Positions 28,778 to 37,712 of a DNA stretch of 64,000 nucleotides are shown piece after piece. The notes below the pieces were generated by a model that had not been told where the DNA came from, did not search any database, and worked only from the letters and a program-made list of their open reading frames with translations. This stretch comes from Pseudorhizobium xiangyangii (GTDB lineage: Bacteria; Pseudomonadota; Alphaproteobacteria; Rhizobiales; Rhizobiaceae). Every line of letters begins with the position of its first letter. Positions within the stretch are counted from its first letter, which is position 1. The DNA is taken from assembly GCF_020531965.1 (NCBI RefSeq), contig NZ_JAJAWH010000001.1:62001-126000 (forward strand), in the 5' to 3' direction. A program made the position numbers and the translations under genes.

Positions 28778-29446
28778 ATGAACGCGCTTTCAGATGTCGC
28801 CCCCATTTATAATCCGCCGCTGGACCCTTACGTTTCACTCCTCCATCGAGACGCGGATTTTCTTGTCTTCGACAAACCGAGCGGTCTCCTGTCGGTGCCG
28901 GGGCGCCACCCCGCCCTCCAGGACAGTCTCCTGACGCGGGTGCAGAAGGAGTTCCCGCAGGCGTTGATCGTCCACCGGCTGGACAAAGACACATCGGGCG
29001 TTGTGCTGATGTCCCTCAACCGCAAGGCTCACGCCTTTATCGCTGCGCAATTCGAGGCCCGCACCACCCGGAAGTCATATATCGCCGAGGTCTGGGGTCG
29101 GGTCGAGGATGAGGAAGGAACGGTCGACCTGCCTCTGGCTATCGATCCCGACAACAAGCCTCGGCATCGTGTCGATACCGATCACGGCAAGCCTGCCCAA
29201 ACCCGCTGGCAGGTCATCGGTTATGGCGAGAACACGACCCGTCTGCGCCTGTTTCCGCTGACAGGACGCACCCATCAATTGCGTGTGCACATGAAGGCGC
29301 TGGGCCACGTCATTCTCGGCGATGAATTTTACGCGGACGGCGAAGCGCTGTCTGCCGCGAACCGGCTGCTTCTCCATGCGGAGCAGCTGAGCTTCCGCCA
29401 TCCTGACGGGTCGGATGTTACATTCACTGCTCCCGTTCCATTCTGA
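28778..29446 (+). CDS. rluA: RluA-family pseudouridine synthase
   Basis: 222 residues, the short form without an S4 domain, which fits RluA (23S rRNA 746 and tRNA position 32) better than RluC or RluD. The catalytic motif HRLDKDTSGVVLM carries the active-site Asp near residue 70. The family elements KPSGLLSVPGR near 33 and LFPLTGRTHQLRVHM near 155 are present. The exact target uridine is inferred from length. The gene may be co-transcribed with rsmJ, 9 bp downstream, giving an RNA-modification pair. Confidence 0.88.
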   Translation: MNALSDVAPIYNPPLDPYVSLLHRDADFLVFDKPSGLLSVPGRHPALQDSLLTRVQKEFPQALIVHRLDKDTSGVVLMSLNRKAHAFIAAQFEARTTRKSYIAEVWGRVEDEEGTVDLPLAIDPDNKPRHRVDTDHGKPAQTRWQVIGYGENTTRLRLFPLTGRTHQLRVHMKALGHVILGDEFYADGEALSAANRLLLHAEQLSFRHPDGSDVTFTAPVPF

Positions 29447-29455
29447 GGCCGGACA

Positions 29456-30085
29456 ATGGCGCAAAAGCTCGAAAACTCGTCGCTGATCGTCGATTTCGTC
29501 GGTGGGGCGGTCGGTCACCGGTTTCGCTCCGGCGAGGGGCGCGGGCAGCCGCTCGCCAAAGCCGCAGGGTTTTCGAGCGGCGTAACTCCGGACATCGTCG
29601 ATGCGACAGCGGGCCTTGGGCGCGATGCGTTCTTCCTGGCAGCACTGGGTGCACATGTCACCCTCATCGAACGCTCGGCCACGATGCATGCGCTCCTTGC
29701 GGAGGGGCTGGAGCGAGCCCGGGCGGAAGGTGGTCGCTATGCGGAAACTGTTGCGCGGATGACGCTGATACACGGCGATTCCCGCGCACTGCTTCCACAA
29801 CTGAAGCCGCAAGTCGTCCTGATCGATCCGATGCATCCGCCGCGCGACAAGATGGCGTTGGTAAAGAAGGAAATGCGGTTGATACGGGACATCGTCGGCA
29901 CCGATCCCGACGCCATGCAACTCATGCAGGTCGCGCTGGACAGTGCGCAAAACCGCGTGGTGCTGAAGTGGCCCTTGCGCGCGGACCCGATGCCGGACAT
30001 ACGCAAGCCGTCCCATCAGATCGTGGGAAAGAGCACCCGTTACGACGTTTTCGTCAAGGCGAAGATCCCCAGCATCGGCTCATAG
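29456..30085 (+). CDS. rsmJ: 16S rRNA m2G1516 methyltransferase
   Basis: 209 residues. RsmJ (formerly YhiQ) methylates N2 of G1516 in 16S rRNA. The SAM-binding motif is DATAGLGRDAFFLAALG near residue 48. The catalytic DPMHPPR near 123 matches the family DPMxP motif. FRSGEGRGQPLAKA near 23 is also characteristic. It lies directly after rluA. Confidence 0.92.
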   Translation: MAQKLENSSLIVDFVGGAVGHRFRSGEGRGQPLAKAAGFSSGVTPDIVDATAGLGRDAFFLAALGAHVTLIERSATMHALLAEGLERARAEGGRYAETVARMTLIHGDSRALLPQLKPQVVLIDPMHPPRDKMALVKKEMRLIRDIVGTDPDAMQLMQVALDSAQNRVVLKWPLRADPMPDIRKPSHQIVGKSTRYDVFVKAKIPSIGS

Positions 30086-30153
30086 CCAGGCAGTTGCCGG
30101 TCTATAAGCGGGCCGGTCGGCGCGGGATAAAAACGACCAAGGATCTGGTCTCC

Positions 30154-30846
30154 TCAGCCGCAGCTCTCCTCGTGCGGCGTTCCCTTCAGTTCTCCTCCTT
30201 CAAGGCTGATGGACATGGCGATCCTGCTCCTTTCGCCATGCGGCGTGTCGCAGGTATCGACGAATGCGCCAGACAGCATCTGCGCCACGCTCGCCTTCAT
30301 CTCGCCTTCCAACCGGATGGCGTAGACGGCGGTGTGCAACTCGCCCATGTTCATGGTGTTGGCCTCGAGCAGCACTTCGCTGGCGCCGTCGCCGTCGATA
30401 TCCACGGCGCCCACCACCCGGGTAAACTGCAGCTCCTCCGGCAGGTGGAAACTACCGGCCGCCTGTTCGTTCTTCAGTGCGAGGATCACCTGCCCCGGCC
30501 TGTCCACAAACGGCTCGATAGCAACAGGTTCCTCGGACGAGATAAGGTGAAAATCCACCTCGCCCGCCCCGAACAACTTACCCTCCGCTCCACCGAGTAT
30601 GACGAAGTCGTTGCCAAGCGCCTTGACCTCCTCGGTGGCAACGGAGCGTAGCGCCATGGCAATGTGTCGCCGCTCGGCGGCGTTCGATCCGGGCATGGCC
30701 ATGCGGAACTGCGGATCCTGGTAGTCGAGAATGACCTGTTCTTCGGCGCGGGACGTCGTGGCAGAAAATATCACAGCCGCACACATCACAGCCCCAAACA
30801 TCGCAGTCCAAGACTGGATCATCCGAAAACAGCGCAGTATCGCCAA
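30154..30846 (-). CDS. Exported protein of unknown function with a DxDxDG calcium-like loop
   Basis: 230 residues if started at TTG 30846, which has GGAGGAGG 8 bases upstream; ATG 30822 is the alternative but has no RBS. A signal peptide covers about 1-33 (AVIFSATTSRAEE). The C-terminal half contains GAVDIDGDGASEVLLE, the pattern of an FG-GAP/EF-type calcium loop. Two cysteines near the C-terminus (VDTCDTP, HEESCG) could pair. I do not recognise the family. It is probably periplasmic. Confidence 0.65.
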   Translation of the reverse strand: MAILRCFRMIQSWTAMFGAVMCAAVIFSATTSRAEEQVILDYQDPQFRMAMPGSNAAERRHIAMALRSVATEEVKALGNDFVILGGAEGKLFGAGEVDFHLISSEEPVAIEPFVDRPGQVILALKNEQAAGSFHLPEELQFTRVVGAVDIDGDGASEVLLEANTMNMGELHTAVYAIRLEGEMKASVAQMLSGAFVDTCDTPHGERSRIAMSISLEGGELKGTPHEESCG

Positions 30847-30927
30847 GCCCCGGTCCTCCTCCAAGCGTCGATCAGGCGACCATCCCGGAGCAGTAAGGCG
30901 AGAGAATGAACTTTAGCCGATAGGTGA

Positions 30928-31689
30928 TCAGCTTCTGAGGCGGTAGCCGGTCCGGAAGATCCAAGCCACGAGCGACAGGCAGAGCGCCAGGAACAGCCCG
31001 ATCATCGCAAGACTGATCAGCGGATTGACGTCGGCAATCTCGTAGAAACTCCAGCGGAAGCCGCTGACGAGGTAGAGCACCGGATTGAAGTGGCTGACCG
31101 CCTGCCAGAACGGCGGCAGCATGTCGATCGAATAGAAGCTGCCACCGAGGAAGGTCAGCGGCGGCACGACCAGCATCGGCACGATGTTCAGCTGCTCGAA
31201 GTTTTTCGCCCATATGCCGATAATGAAGCCGGCAAGGCTGAAGGTGATCGCCGTCAGAACCAGGAAAACCACCATCATGAACGGATGGGCGATCGAGATA
31301 TCGACGAAGAACGACGCCGTCGCAAGAATGATGAGGCCAATGATCAGCCCCTTGCTCGCGGCGGCCCCCACATAGCCGATCAGGATTTCGGTCATGGCGA
31401 TCGGCGCCGACAGGATTTCGTAGATCGTCCCGGTGAACTTCGGAAAATAGATGCCGATAGAGCCATTGCTGATGCATTGCGTCAGCAATGTCAGCATGAT
31501 CAGCCCCGGAGTTATGAAGGAACCGTAGGAAACGCCGTCAACTTCCTGGATACGCGAGCCGATCGCGGTTCCGAAGACGATGAAGTAAAGCGATGTCGTG
31601 ATGACGGGCGAAACGACGCTCTGCAACAGCGTGCGGCGCATGCGGGCCATCTCGAAGAGATAGATGGATTTGATGGCTTCGAAATTCAT
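30928..31689 (-). CDS. ABC-2 type transporter permease (YadH-like)
   Basis: 253 residues with six membrane helices and the ABC-2 family pattern. [20 protein letters not shown] near the N-terminus is the coupling region. The [21 protein letters not shown] and [25 protein letters not shown] segments are typical of YadH/NodJ-like exporters. It overlaps the stop of the ATPase gene by 4 bp and forms the exporter with it. The exported substrate is unknown. Confidence 0.92.
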   Translation of the reverse strand: MNFEAIKSIYLFEMARMRRTLLQSVVSPVITTSLYFIVFGTAIGSRIQEVDGVSYGSFITPGLIMLTLLTQCISNGSIGIYFPKFTGTIYEILSAPIAMTEILIGYVGAAASKGLIIGLIILATASFFVDISIAHPFMMVVFLVLTAITFSLAGFIIGIWAKNFEQLNIVPMLVVPPLTFLGGSFYSIDMLPPFWQAVSHFNPVLYLVSGFRWSFYEIADVNPLISLAMIGLFLALCLSLVAWIFRTGYRLRS

Positions 31690-32612
31690 GACCGTTGTCC
31701 CACCAGTTCCACGAAAATGTCCTCGAGCGAACTTTGCCGTGTCGAAAGATCGCGGAACTCGATCCCCTGCGCCGCGAGCGAGCCCAGCAACGTGGCGATC
31801 CGCCCCTGCTCCGCTTCGCCCTGGTATTCGTAGATCAGCGCCCCGCCATCTTCTGCCAGCGTCACGTGATAGGAATCGAGGCCTGACGGCAGCGCCCCCA
31901 GAGGCTCAGCCAGTTCCAGCCGCAGTTCCTTGCGGCCAAGCTTCTTCATCAGCGCCGCCTTGTTCTCGACAAGCAGCAGTTCGCCGCCATTGATGACGCC
32001 GACCCGATCGGCGATCTCCTCCGCCTCTTCGATGTAGTGGGTGGTCAGGATGACGGTGACGCCGGTCTTCCGCAACCGCTCCACCACTTGCCACATGTCG
32101 CGCCGCAGGGTCACGTCGACGCCGGCAGTCGGCTCGTCCAGGAACAGGATTTCCGGCTCGTGGGCCAGCGCCTTGGCGATCAGGACGCGGCGCTTCATGC
32201 CGCCGGAAAGCTCGCGCAGCATGCTGTCGCGCTTATCCAGCAGCGAGAGATCCTTGAGGATGCTTTCGATCCGCGCCGGATTGGCCGGCTTGCCGTGCAG
32301 TCCGCGCGAAAAGGTCACGGTGTTCCACACGGTCTCGAACTGGTCGGTCGTCAGCTCCTGCGGAACGAGGCCGATCAGTGCCCGCGTCTTGCGGAACTCA
32401 CGAACGACGTCGTGCCCCCCGACAAGCACCTGTCCGCCGCTCGGATTGACGAGACCGCAGACGATCGAGATGAGCGTCGTCTTTCCTGCCCCGTTGGGGC
32501 CGAGCAGCGCTAGGATCTCGCCACGCTTTATCTCGAGGTCGACACCTTTCAGCGCCTGGAAACCATTGCCGTAGGTCTTGGTCAGGTTGCGGATCGAAAC
32601 GATGGGGGTCAT
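31686..32612 (-). CDS. ABC exporter ATP-binding protein (YadG-like)
   Basis: 308 residues. Walker [12 protein letters not shown] near residue 37, signature LSGGMKRRV near 137, Walker [13 protein letters not shown] near 157 and the switch His in LTTHY near 190 are all present. The last 80 residues are the accessory domain typical of DrrA/NodI/YadG ATPases ([12 protein letters not shown] at the end). It pairs with the permease gene that follows with an ATGA overlap. Confidence 0.94.
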   Translation of the reverse strand: MTPIVSIRNLTKTYGNGFQALKGVDLEIKRGEILALLGPNGAGKTTLISIVCGLVNPSGGQVLVGGHDVVREFRKTRALIGLVPQELTTDQFETVWNTVTFSRGLHGKPANPARIESILKDLSLLDKRDSMLRELSGGMKRRVLIAKALAHEPEILFLDEPTAGVDVTLRRDMWQVVERLRKTGVTVILTTHYIEEAEEIADRVGVINGGELLLVENKAALMKKLGRKELRLELAEPLGALPSGLDSYHVTLAEDGGALIYEYQGEAEQGRIATLLGSLAAQGIEFRDLSTRQSSLEDIFVELVGQRS

Positions 32613-32741
32613 GCGAACGGATCTTTGCGAAAATTCATCTCGGGAACGGCGCTCAATATAGGTAGAAAGCGCGCCTAAACCATCCCCGAAGGAAGAACAT
32701 TGCGTTCGCGTAAGCTGACCAATGACGATCAGCTCCTCAAC

Positions 32742-33563
32742 CTAGACGATAATCGTCAGCGCGAACTGCAGCGACACAAAGATCAGGAAGATGCCGAATC
32801 CGACCTCGAGCTGACGCTTGCTCATCGCATGGGCGAGCCTGGCCCCGACGGGCGCAAGCGCAAGCGTGATGGGGATCATCAGCAGCACGGCCAGCCAGTT
32901 GATGTAGCCGGTCGAGAAAGGCGGCAAGCCGGGAAGCTCCCAGCCACCCCAGATATAGCCGGCAAGCCCCGGCAGGGAGATCAGCACGCCGACACCGGCG
33001 GACGTTGCCACCGCCTGATGGATCGTGCGCCCGTAGAGCGTCATGAACGTATTGTTGAGAACCCCGCCGCCAATCCCCATCAGCCCTGACAGGACGCCGA
33101 TACCGGACCCGACCACGAACCGCACGGGATTGCCGGGAATGTCGGTCCCGAGGCTCCAGCTCGCCCGGTTGAAGATCATCCGGAACGCAAGCAGCAGCGC
33201 TATCACGGCGAAGATGATGCGCAGTTCCACGCTCGACGCCTTGGCAGCAATGACGGCGGCAACGAGCGTTCCCAGGGGCACGGCTATGATCCATCCCTTG
33301 AGAAGCGACATGTCGACGGCGCCTCTTTGCCTGTGCGCCATGAAGGAGCGGATCGAGGTCGGCACGATGATCGCGAGCGACGTACCGAGCGCCAGCTGCA
33401 TGCGCACGTCCTCAGGCACGCCAAGAAGGCCGAACACATGGAAGAAGATCGGCACGAGGACAGCGCCTCCGCCAATCCCGAACATGCCGGCAAGAAGACC
33501 TGCGACCACGCCCGCTGCTGCGAGCGCGAGGACGAACAGAAGGATTTCGGATACCGGGGGCAT
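32742..33563 (-). CDS. TauE/SafE family (DUF81) anion permease
   Basis: 273 residues with about eight helices arranged as two repeats, each opening with the family glycine motif (GLLAGMFGIGGGAVLVP near residue 22 and GLMGIGGGVLNN near 160). TauE/SafE proteins export sulfite, sulfoacetate and similar organosulfur anions. The substrate here is not known. No sulfur gene is adjacent. Confidence 0.9.
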   Translation of the reverse strand: MPPVSEILLFVLALAAAGVVAGLLAGMFGIGGGAVLVPIFFHVFGLLGVPEDVRMQLALGTSLAIIVPTSIRSFMAHRQRGAVDMSLLKGWIIAVPLGTLVAAVIAAKASSVELRIIFAVIALLLAFRMIFNRASWSLGTDIPGNPVRFVVGSGIGVLSGLMGIGGGVLNNTFMTLYGRTIHQAVATSAGVGVLISLPGLAGYIWGGWELPGLPPFSTGYINWLAVLLMIPITLALAPVGARLAHAMSKRQLEVGFGIFLIFVSLQFALTIIV

Positions 33564-33699
33564 TGCTTATCGCCAGGAGATGCGGCCGGAACCGGCCTGT
33601 AGATGTCATTTTCTGGAACGACTTCTGGCATCTCCGGACTTGTCGGACAAGCCGCCCGCGCCCGATCCCGGTACGCCGGTCACAGAATGCGGCCTCGAC

Positions 33700-34986
33700 C
33701 TAATCGCAGTAACGCGACCCGGACTTGCGGGAGCGCAGGTCGAAATGGAAATGGTTCCAGTGTTCCTTGTTGCTGCCCGGTCCGAGCACCGTATGGAAAT
33801 ACTTGCAGCTGTCGTCCCGCACGGTGTTCAGCAGACCGCGCTCGCGGAAGGCGAAGATACTCTTCTTGCGCACATCGATGCGCTTGCCGTTCTTCAGCAC
33901 GAACTTGCCCAGGTCGATCGCATTGCCGCGGGCATGCTCCGACATCGGATTGCGCCTCTGGCGGCTGTTGTTCATGCGCCGGCAGGAATAGCCGCCCATG
34001 GATTCGATCGTCTTCACCCCGGAGAGGTAGCGGTATCGCGACGACGGGGCGAGTTCGAACTTGACCCACTTCGCCAGCGCCAGTGTCGTCTGGCAGTTGA
34101 GCTTCGTCGCCGGCTTGAGGTTGATGCCGCCTGAGAAGCCGCTGAGCAGGACAGGATGCTCTATGCCGCAGCTCGGACCATCTGCGATCCGCTGGATGTC
34201 GCGGAATTCGACACCGAGCCGGCGCAACTCCGCCCGGCAGCTCACTTCCGATTGCGGCATCACGGCGCGCGGGCGGATCGCCTCACGCTCCGTCATTGGA
34301 TTGTCGGGTTTCGCCAGCATCGCCACCTGCTGCGGCTCCTCCGGCGGCAGCCGCGTCGGAGCGACGACCGGCGTCTGGTCGCTCCACATCGGTGCACCCC
34401 CGGACTGGGCGCCCTGCACGCCTGCGCCCTGCCGCTTCGGGGGGATGGTGATCACCTGATCGTTCTGGCCGGGCGGCATGCCGGCGCTCGCGCCGAGCGC
34501 CATCGGATTGTCCGTTCCTATTCCGTCCACGACCGGCTGCGACGTTCCGCCTTCGGCGATCATCGAATCCTGTTCCTGCGCAAGACCGATGACCTCGTCG
34601 CTCGCCCCGCCATTTGCGCCATTATCGGTGAAGCCGAACTGGGCATCCATGTTGACGCCATCCTGCGGAATGACGCCCGGATTTCCCTGTGAGGCCTGCA
34701 TGCCCATCGCCTGGTCGCTGTCGATCATCGGCAACTGGCCGGCTTGCCCCTCGGACACCCCCATCGGGGCAGGCTGCTGCGGAGCAGGCTGGACCGGCGC
34801 GCTCGCCGGATAGGGCTGGCTATAACCGCCGGACTGCGGAATGGAGGCCATCGGGCTGATGGAGCTGACGCGTGTCTCGCCATCGACGCTGGCAGGCGGC
34901 ACCAGCCCTTCGGCCGAGCAACTCACCAGCATGGTCGTGATCATCAACGATGCGAGGACTCGCTGGGAAAGGGAAGCATACGCCAT
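33700..34986 (-). CDS. Extensin-family lipoprotein
   Basis: 428 residues from ATG 34986 (RBS GGAGAG). The N-terminus is a lipoprotein signal with lipobox LVSC near residue 22. A Pro/Gln/Gly-rich linker (about 25-245) leads to an extensin-like C-terminal domain (about 250-428). In that domain four or more cysteines (VSCRAEL, PSCGIEH, LNCQTT, YSCRRMNN) and HARGNAIDLGKF, DSCKYFHTVLGPG and HWNHFHFD resemble the D,D-/L,D-carboxypeptidase-type metal site (His/Asp). It is probably a cell-wall-associated peptidase-like protein anchored to the outer membrane. Catalysis is not proven. Confidence 0.85.
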   Translation of the reverse strand: MAYASLSQRVLASLMITTMLVSCSAEGLVPPASVDGETRVSSISPMASIPQSGGYSQPYPASAPVQPAPQQPAPMGVSEGQAGQLPMIDSDQAMGMQASQGNPGVIPQDGVNMDAQFGFTDNGANGGASDEVIGLAQEQDSMIAEGGTSQPVVDGIGTDNPMALGASAGMPPGQNDQVITIPPKRQGAGVQGAQSGGAPMWSDQTPVVAPTRLPPEEPQQVAMLAKPDNPMTEREAIRPRAVMPQSEVSCRAELRRLGVEFRDIQRIADGPSCGIEHPVLLSGFSGGINLKPATKLNCQTTLALAKWVKFELAPSSRYRYLSGVKTIESMGGYSCRRMNNSRQRRNPMSEHARGNAIDLGKFVLKNGKRIDVRKKSIFAFRERGLLNTVRDDSCKYFHTVLGPGSNKEHWNHFHFDLRSRKSGSRYCD

Positions 34987-35125
34987 ACCGATTGCCGCTC
35001 TCCGTGCCGAAATGGCAACCTGCAGCAAATTAGGCCAACGAGGTAAATGAACACTTTCCGAAACGTGACCATATCACGTCATCTTCGCGGCCGGCATCGC
35101 CATACGGCCGGACTTTGGACAGCAG

Positions 35126-35155
35126 AAACCCGCCGGAATTGCCCCCGGCGGGTTT
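35126..35155 (-). terminator. Rho-independent terminator of the chemoreceptor gene
   Basis: Perfect arms AAACCCGCCGG and CCGGCGGGTTT flank an 8-nt loop, 23 bp past the stop of the minus-strand chemoreceptor gene, with a short T-rich tail on that strand. Confidence 0.85.
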
Positions 35156-35177
35156 CGCAAATGCCGACCGGCAGGTC

Positions 35178-37013
35178 CTAGGCGGCGCGTACGCCGTGGC
35201 CGGACGCGCCCGCGGCGTCCGAGAGGTCGTGCCCGTCCAGCTGGAAGGCCGAGAGAAGACCCTGCAGCTGCAAGCTCTGCTCCGCCAGCGTCTGGCTCGC
35301 AGCCGTGGTCTCTTCCACCATGGCGGCATTCTGCTGGGTCATCTGGTCCATCTGGTTCACCGACGCGTTGATTTCGGACAGTGCGCCCGCCTGTTCGCGC
35401 GATGCCGTGGCAATCGTCTCGACATGGGCATTGACCCGCTCGACAAGCTGGGCGATTTCGACCAGCGCATCGCCGGTCGAGCGCACCAGCGAGACGCCGC
35501 TGTCGACTTCGCGGGCGGAGTTCCGGATCAGGTCCTTGATCTCCTTGGCGGCTGTTGCGGAACGCTGCGCCAGCTCCCGAACCTCCTGCGCGACAACCGC
35601 AAAGCCTCGGCCCGCCTCGCCGGCACGTGCCGCCTCGACGCCAGCGTTCAGCGCAAGCAGGTTTGTCTGGAAGGCGATCTCGTCGATCACCGAGATGATC
35701 TGGTTGATGCGGCTGGACGATTCCTCGATCCGGCCCATCGCATCGACCGCATTGCGGACGATGTCGCCCGAACGACCTGCACTTGCCTTGGTCTCCGCGA
35801 CCATGGCGCGTGCCTCGTGGGCGCGCTCCGAAGCCGTCTTCACCGTCGCGGTGATCTCGTCGAGCGCGGCCGCCGTTTCTTCCAGCGATGCCGCCTGCTG
35901 CTCCGTGCGGCGCGACAGGTTGTTGGTCGCGCTGCTGATGTCGGCGGCGCTGTCGCGAACGACATGGCTCGTCTCGGTGATCGAGACGATCGTCTGGCGT
36001 AGCGAGCTCACGGCTGCGTTGAAGTCCCCGCGGAGCGTTTCGTAGTCACTGCCGAGGTCGCCCGCATGAGCCGACAGGTCCCCTTGCGCGAGTTCGGAAA
36101 GTGCCCGCCCGAGTTCAGCCATGGCACGCGTCTGCCGGCCAGCGGCGGCCGAGATCGTGCGCTCGTTGTTCGAACGCTCCTCGGCCAATGCGCGGCTCTG
36201 CTCGCTCTCGCGTTCCTGCAGAGCCAGCCGCTCTTCCACGGCATCGCGCAGCACCACGAGCGCCCGCGCCATTTCACCGATCTCGTTCTTCTGCTGCGTA
36301 TGCGGCACGGTCACGTTCGCCTCGCCCTCGGCGATGTCGCGCAGCGCGCCCTTCACCTGCCCGAGCGGACCGGTAATGCTGCGGATGACGATGAAGGCGC
36401 CCCCGAGCAGGATCACGGCGCAGGTGCCGAACGTTAGCGCATAGCTGATCATGTTGTCGCGGAACATGGCGTGCATGTCGTCCACATAGACGCCGGTGCC
36501 GACGATCCAGCCCCAGGGCTCGAAGCCGATCACGTGTGAATACTTCTCGACAGGCTCAGCCGCGCCGGGCTTCGGCCAGTAGTAATCGACGAAGCCCTCG
36601 CCGCCGGCCTTGACCGTTTCCACGAACTCGACGAACAGGAATTTGCCGTTCGGGTCCTTGTTCTGCGAAAGGTCCGTGCCGTTCAGCTTGGCATTGATCG
36701 GATGCATGACCATGTAGGGCCGCATGTCGTTGATCCAGAAGTAGCCATTGCCGCCGTCGTAACGCATCCCGCCGATCGCCTTCATGGCCTCGGCCTGGGC
36801 GTGCTCGCGGGTCATGGCACCGGAAACCTCCAGCGCGTGATACTGGTTCAGAACACTGACCGCGATATCGTCCATGAAATCGAGCCCTGCCTTCCGCTCC
36901 TTTTCGGAAGAGGCATAGCTTTCGAACAGGCTGAATGTCATTGCACTGCCCAGGATGACGAGTGCGAAGACGATGAGGCAATACATTCGCGTGGATATGG
37001 CTAGGCGCTGCAT
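35178..37013 (-). CDS. Methyl-accepting chemotaxis protein with single Cache domain
   Basis: 611 residues from ATG 37013 (RBS GGGGGGAA). Helix 1 is at about 10-30. A periplasmic single Cache (sCache_2) domain follows (about 35-180), with [16 protein letters not shown] and GTGVYVDDM. Helix 2 is at about 190-212, then a HAMP region and a coiled signalling domain. The hairpin tip, [21 protein letters not shown] (one residue trimmed either side in practice), binds CheA/CheW. sCache_2 receptors often bind small carboxylates. There is no C-terminal CheR-tethering pentapeptide. A terminator follows. Confidence 0.93.
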   Translation of the reverse strand: MQRLAISTRMYCLIVFALVILGSAMTFSLFESYASSEKERKAGLDFMDDIAVSVLNQYHALEVSGAMTREHAQAEAMKAIGGMRYDGGNGYFWINDMRPYMVMHPINAKLNGTDLSQNKDPNGKFLFVEFVETVKAGGEGFVDYYWPKPGAAEPVEKYSHVIGFEPWGWIVGTGVYVDDMHAMFRDNMISYALTFGTCAVILLGGAFIVIRSITGPLGQVKGALRDIAEGEANVTVPHTQQKNEIGEMARALVVLRDAVEERLALQERESEQSRALAEERSNNERTISAAAGRQTRAMAELGRALSELAQGDLSAHAGDLGSDYETLRGDFNAAVSSLRQTIVSITETSHVVRDSAADISSATNNLSRRTEQQAASLEETAAALDEITATVKTASERAHEARAMVAETKASAGRSGDIVRNAVDAMGRIEESSSRINQIISVIDEIAFQTNLLALNAGVEAARAGEAGRGFAVVAQEVRELAQRSATAAKEIKDLIRNSAREVDSGVSLVRSTGDALVEIAQLVERVNAHVETIATASREQAGALSEINASVNQMDQMTQQNAAMVEETTAASQTLAEQSLQLQGLLSAFQLDGHDLSDAAGASGHGVRAA

Positions 37014-37208
37014 AGAATTCCCCCCTTTGCAACAAACTGTCGCCAACGATAGACGGGGATAGTTACCGGGTAGTGAAAACACAGGGACTTCGCCTCCTGC
37101 GCGAGTTAGGCGCAACTAAAGTCTAATTCACCGCTAAACCCGCCACATTGCCAACGAGACTGGCTTCCGTGCCGAGAATCGGCTCTTTTGACGTGAAAAG
37201 GATCGACC

Positions 37209-37595
37209 ATGACCGATAGCACGCGCCCAACCGGCGAACTCACCCTGCGAACGCTCGCCATGCCCTCCGATGCCAATCCTGCCGGCGACATCTTTGGCGG
37301 CTGGGTCATGGCGCAGATGGACCTTGCCAGCGGCATCCGTGCCGCCGAGCGTGCGCGTGGCCGGGTGGTCACCGCCGCCGTCAAGGAAATGGCCTTCCAG
37401 CTGCCCGTGAAGATCGGCGACACGTTGAACGTCTATACCGAGATCACCCGGGTAGGACGCACGTCGATCACGCTGCTCGTGGAAGCCTGGGCCCAGCGTG
37501 CACGACACCGGATGCTCGAGAAGGTCACTGCCGGCACATTCATCATGGTGGCGCTCGACGAACAGGGCCGCCCCATGCCGGTCCCTGCCGACTGA
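37209..37595 (+). CDS. Acyl-CoA thioesterase, YciA-like hotdog protein
   Basis: 128 residues. The hotdog fold with the YciA/BACH signature is visible: MPSDANPAGDIFGGWVMAQMD, in which the Asp is catalytic. Residues TAAVKEMAFQLPVKIGDTL follow. It should hydrolyse acyl-CoA thioesters of broad chain length. The RBS AAAGGA lies upstream. It stands alone between the chemoreceptor and the GGDEF-EAL gene. Confidence 0.9.
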   Translation: MTDSTRPTGELTLRTLAMPSDANPAGDIFGGWVMAQMDLASGIRAAERARGRVVTAAVKEMAFQLPVKIGDTLNVYTEITRVGRTSITLLVEAWAQRARHRMLEKVTAGTFIMVALDEQGRPMPVPAD

Positions 37596-37712
37596 GGCAC
37601 CGACTGAGCCGCCGCCCGAACCATCATTGCCGCAACGCCTCTGTCAAAATTATAAGTACCCTCTTATATACCTGAATGATGGCAGGCTTTCTGCCTTCCG
37701 GGTAGGAGCACG

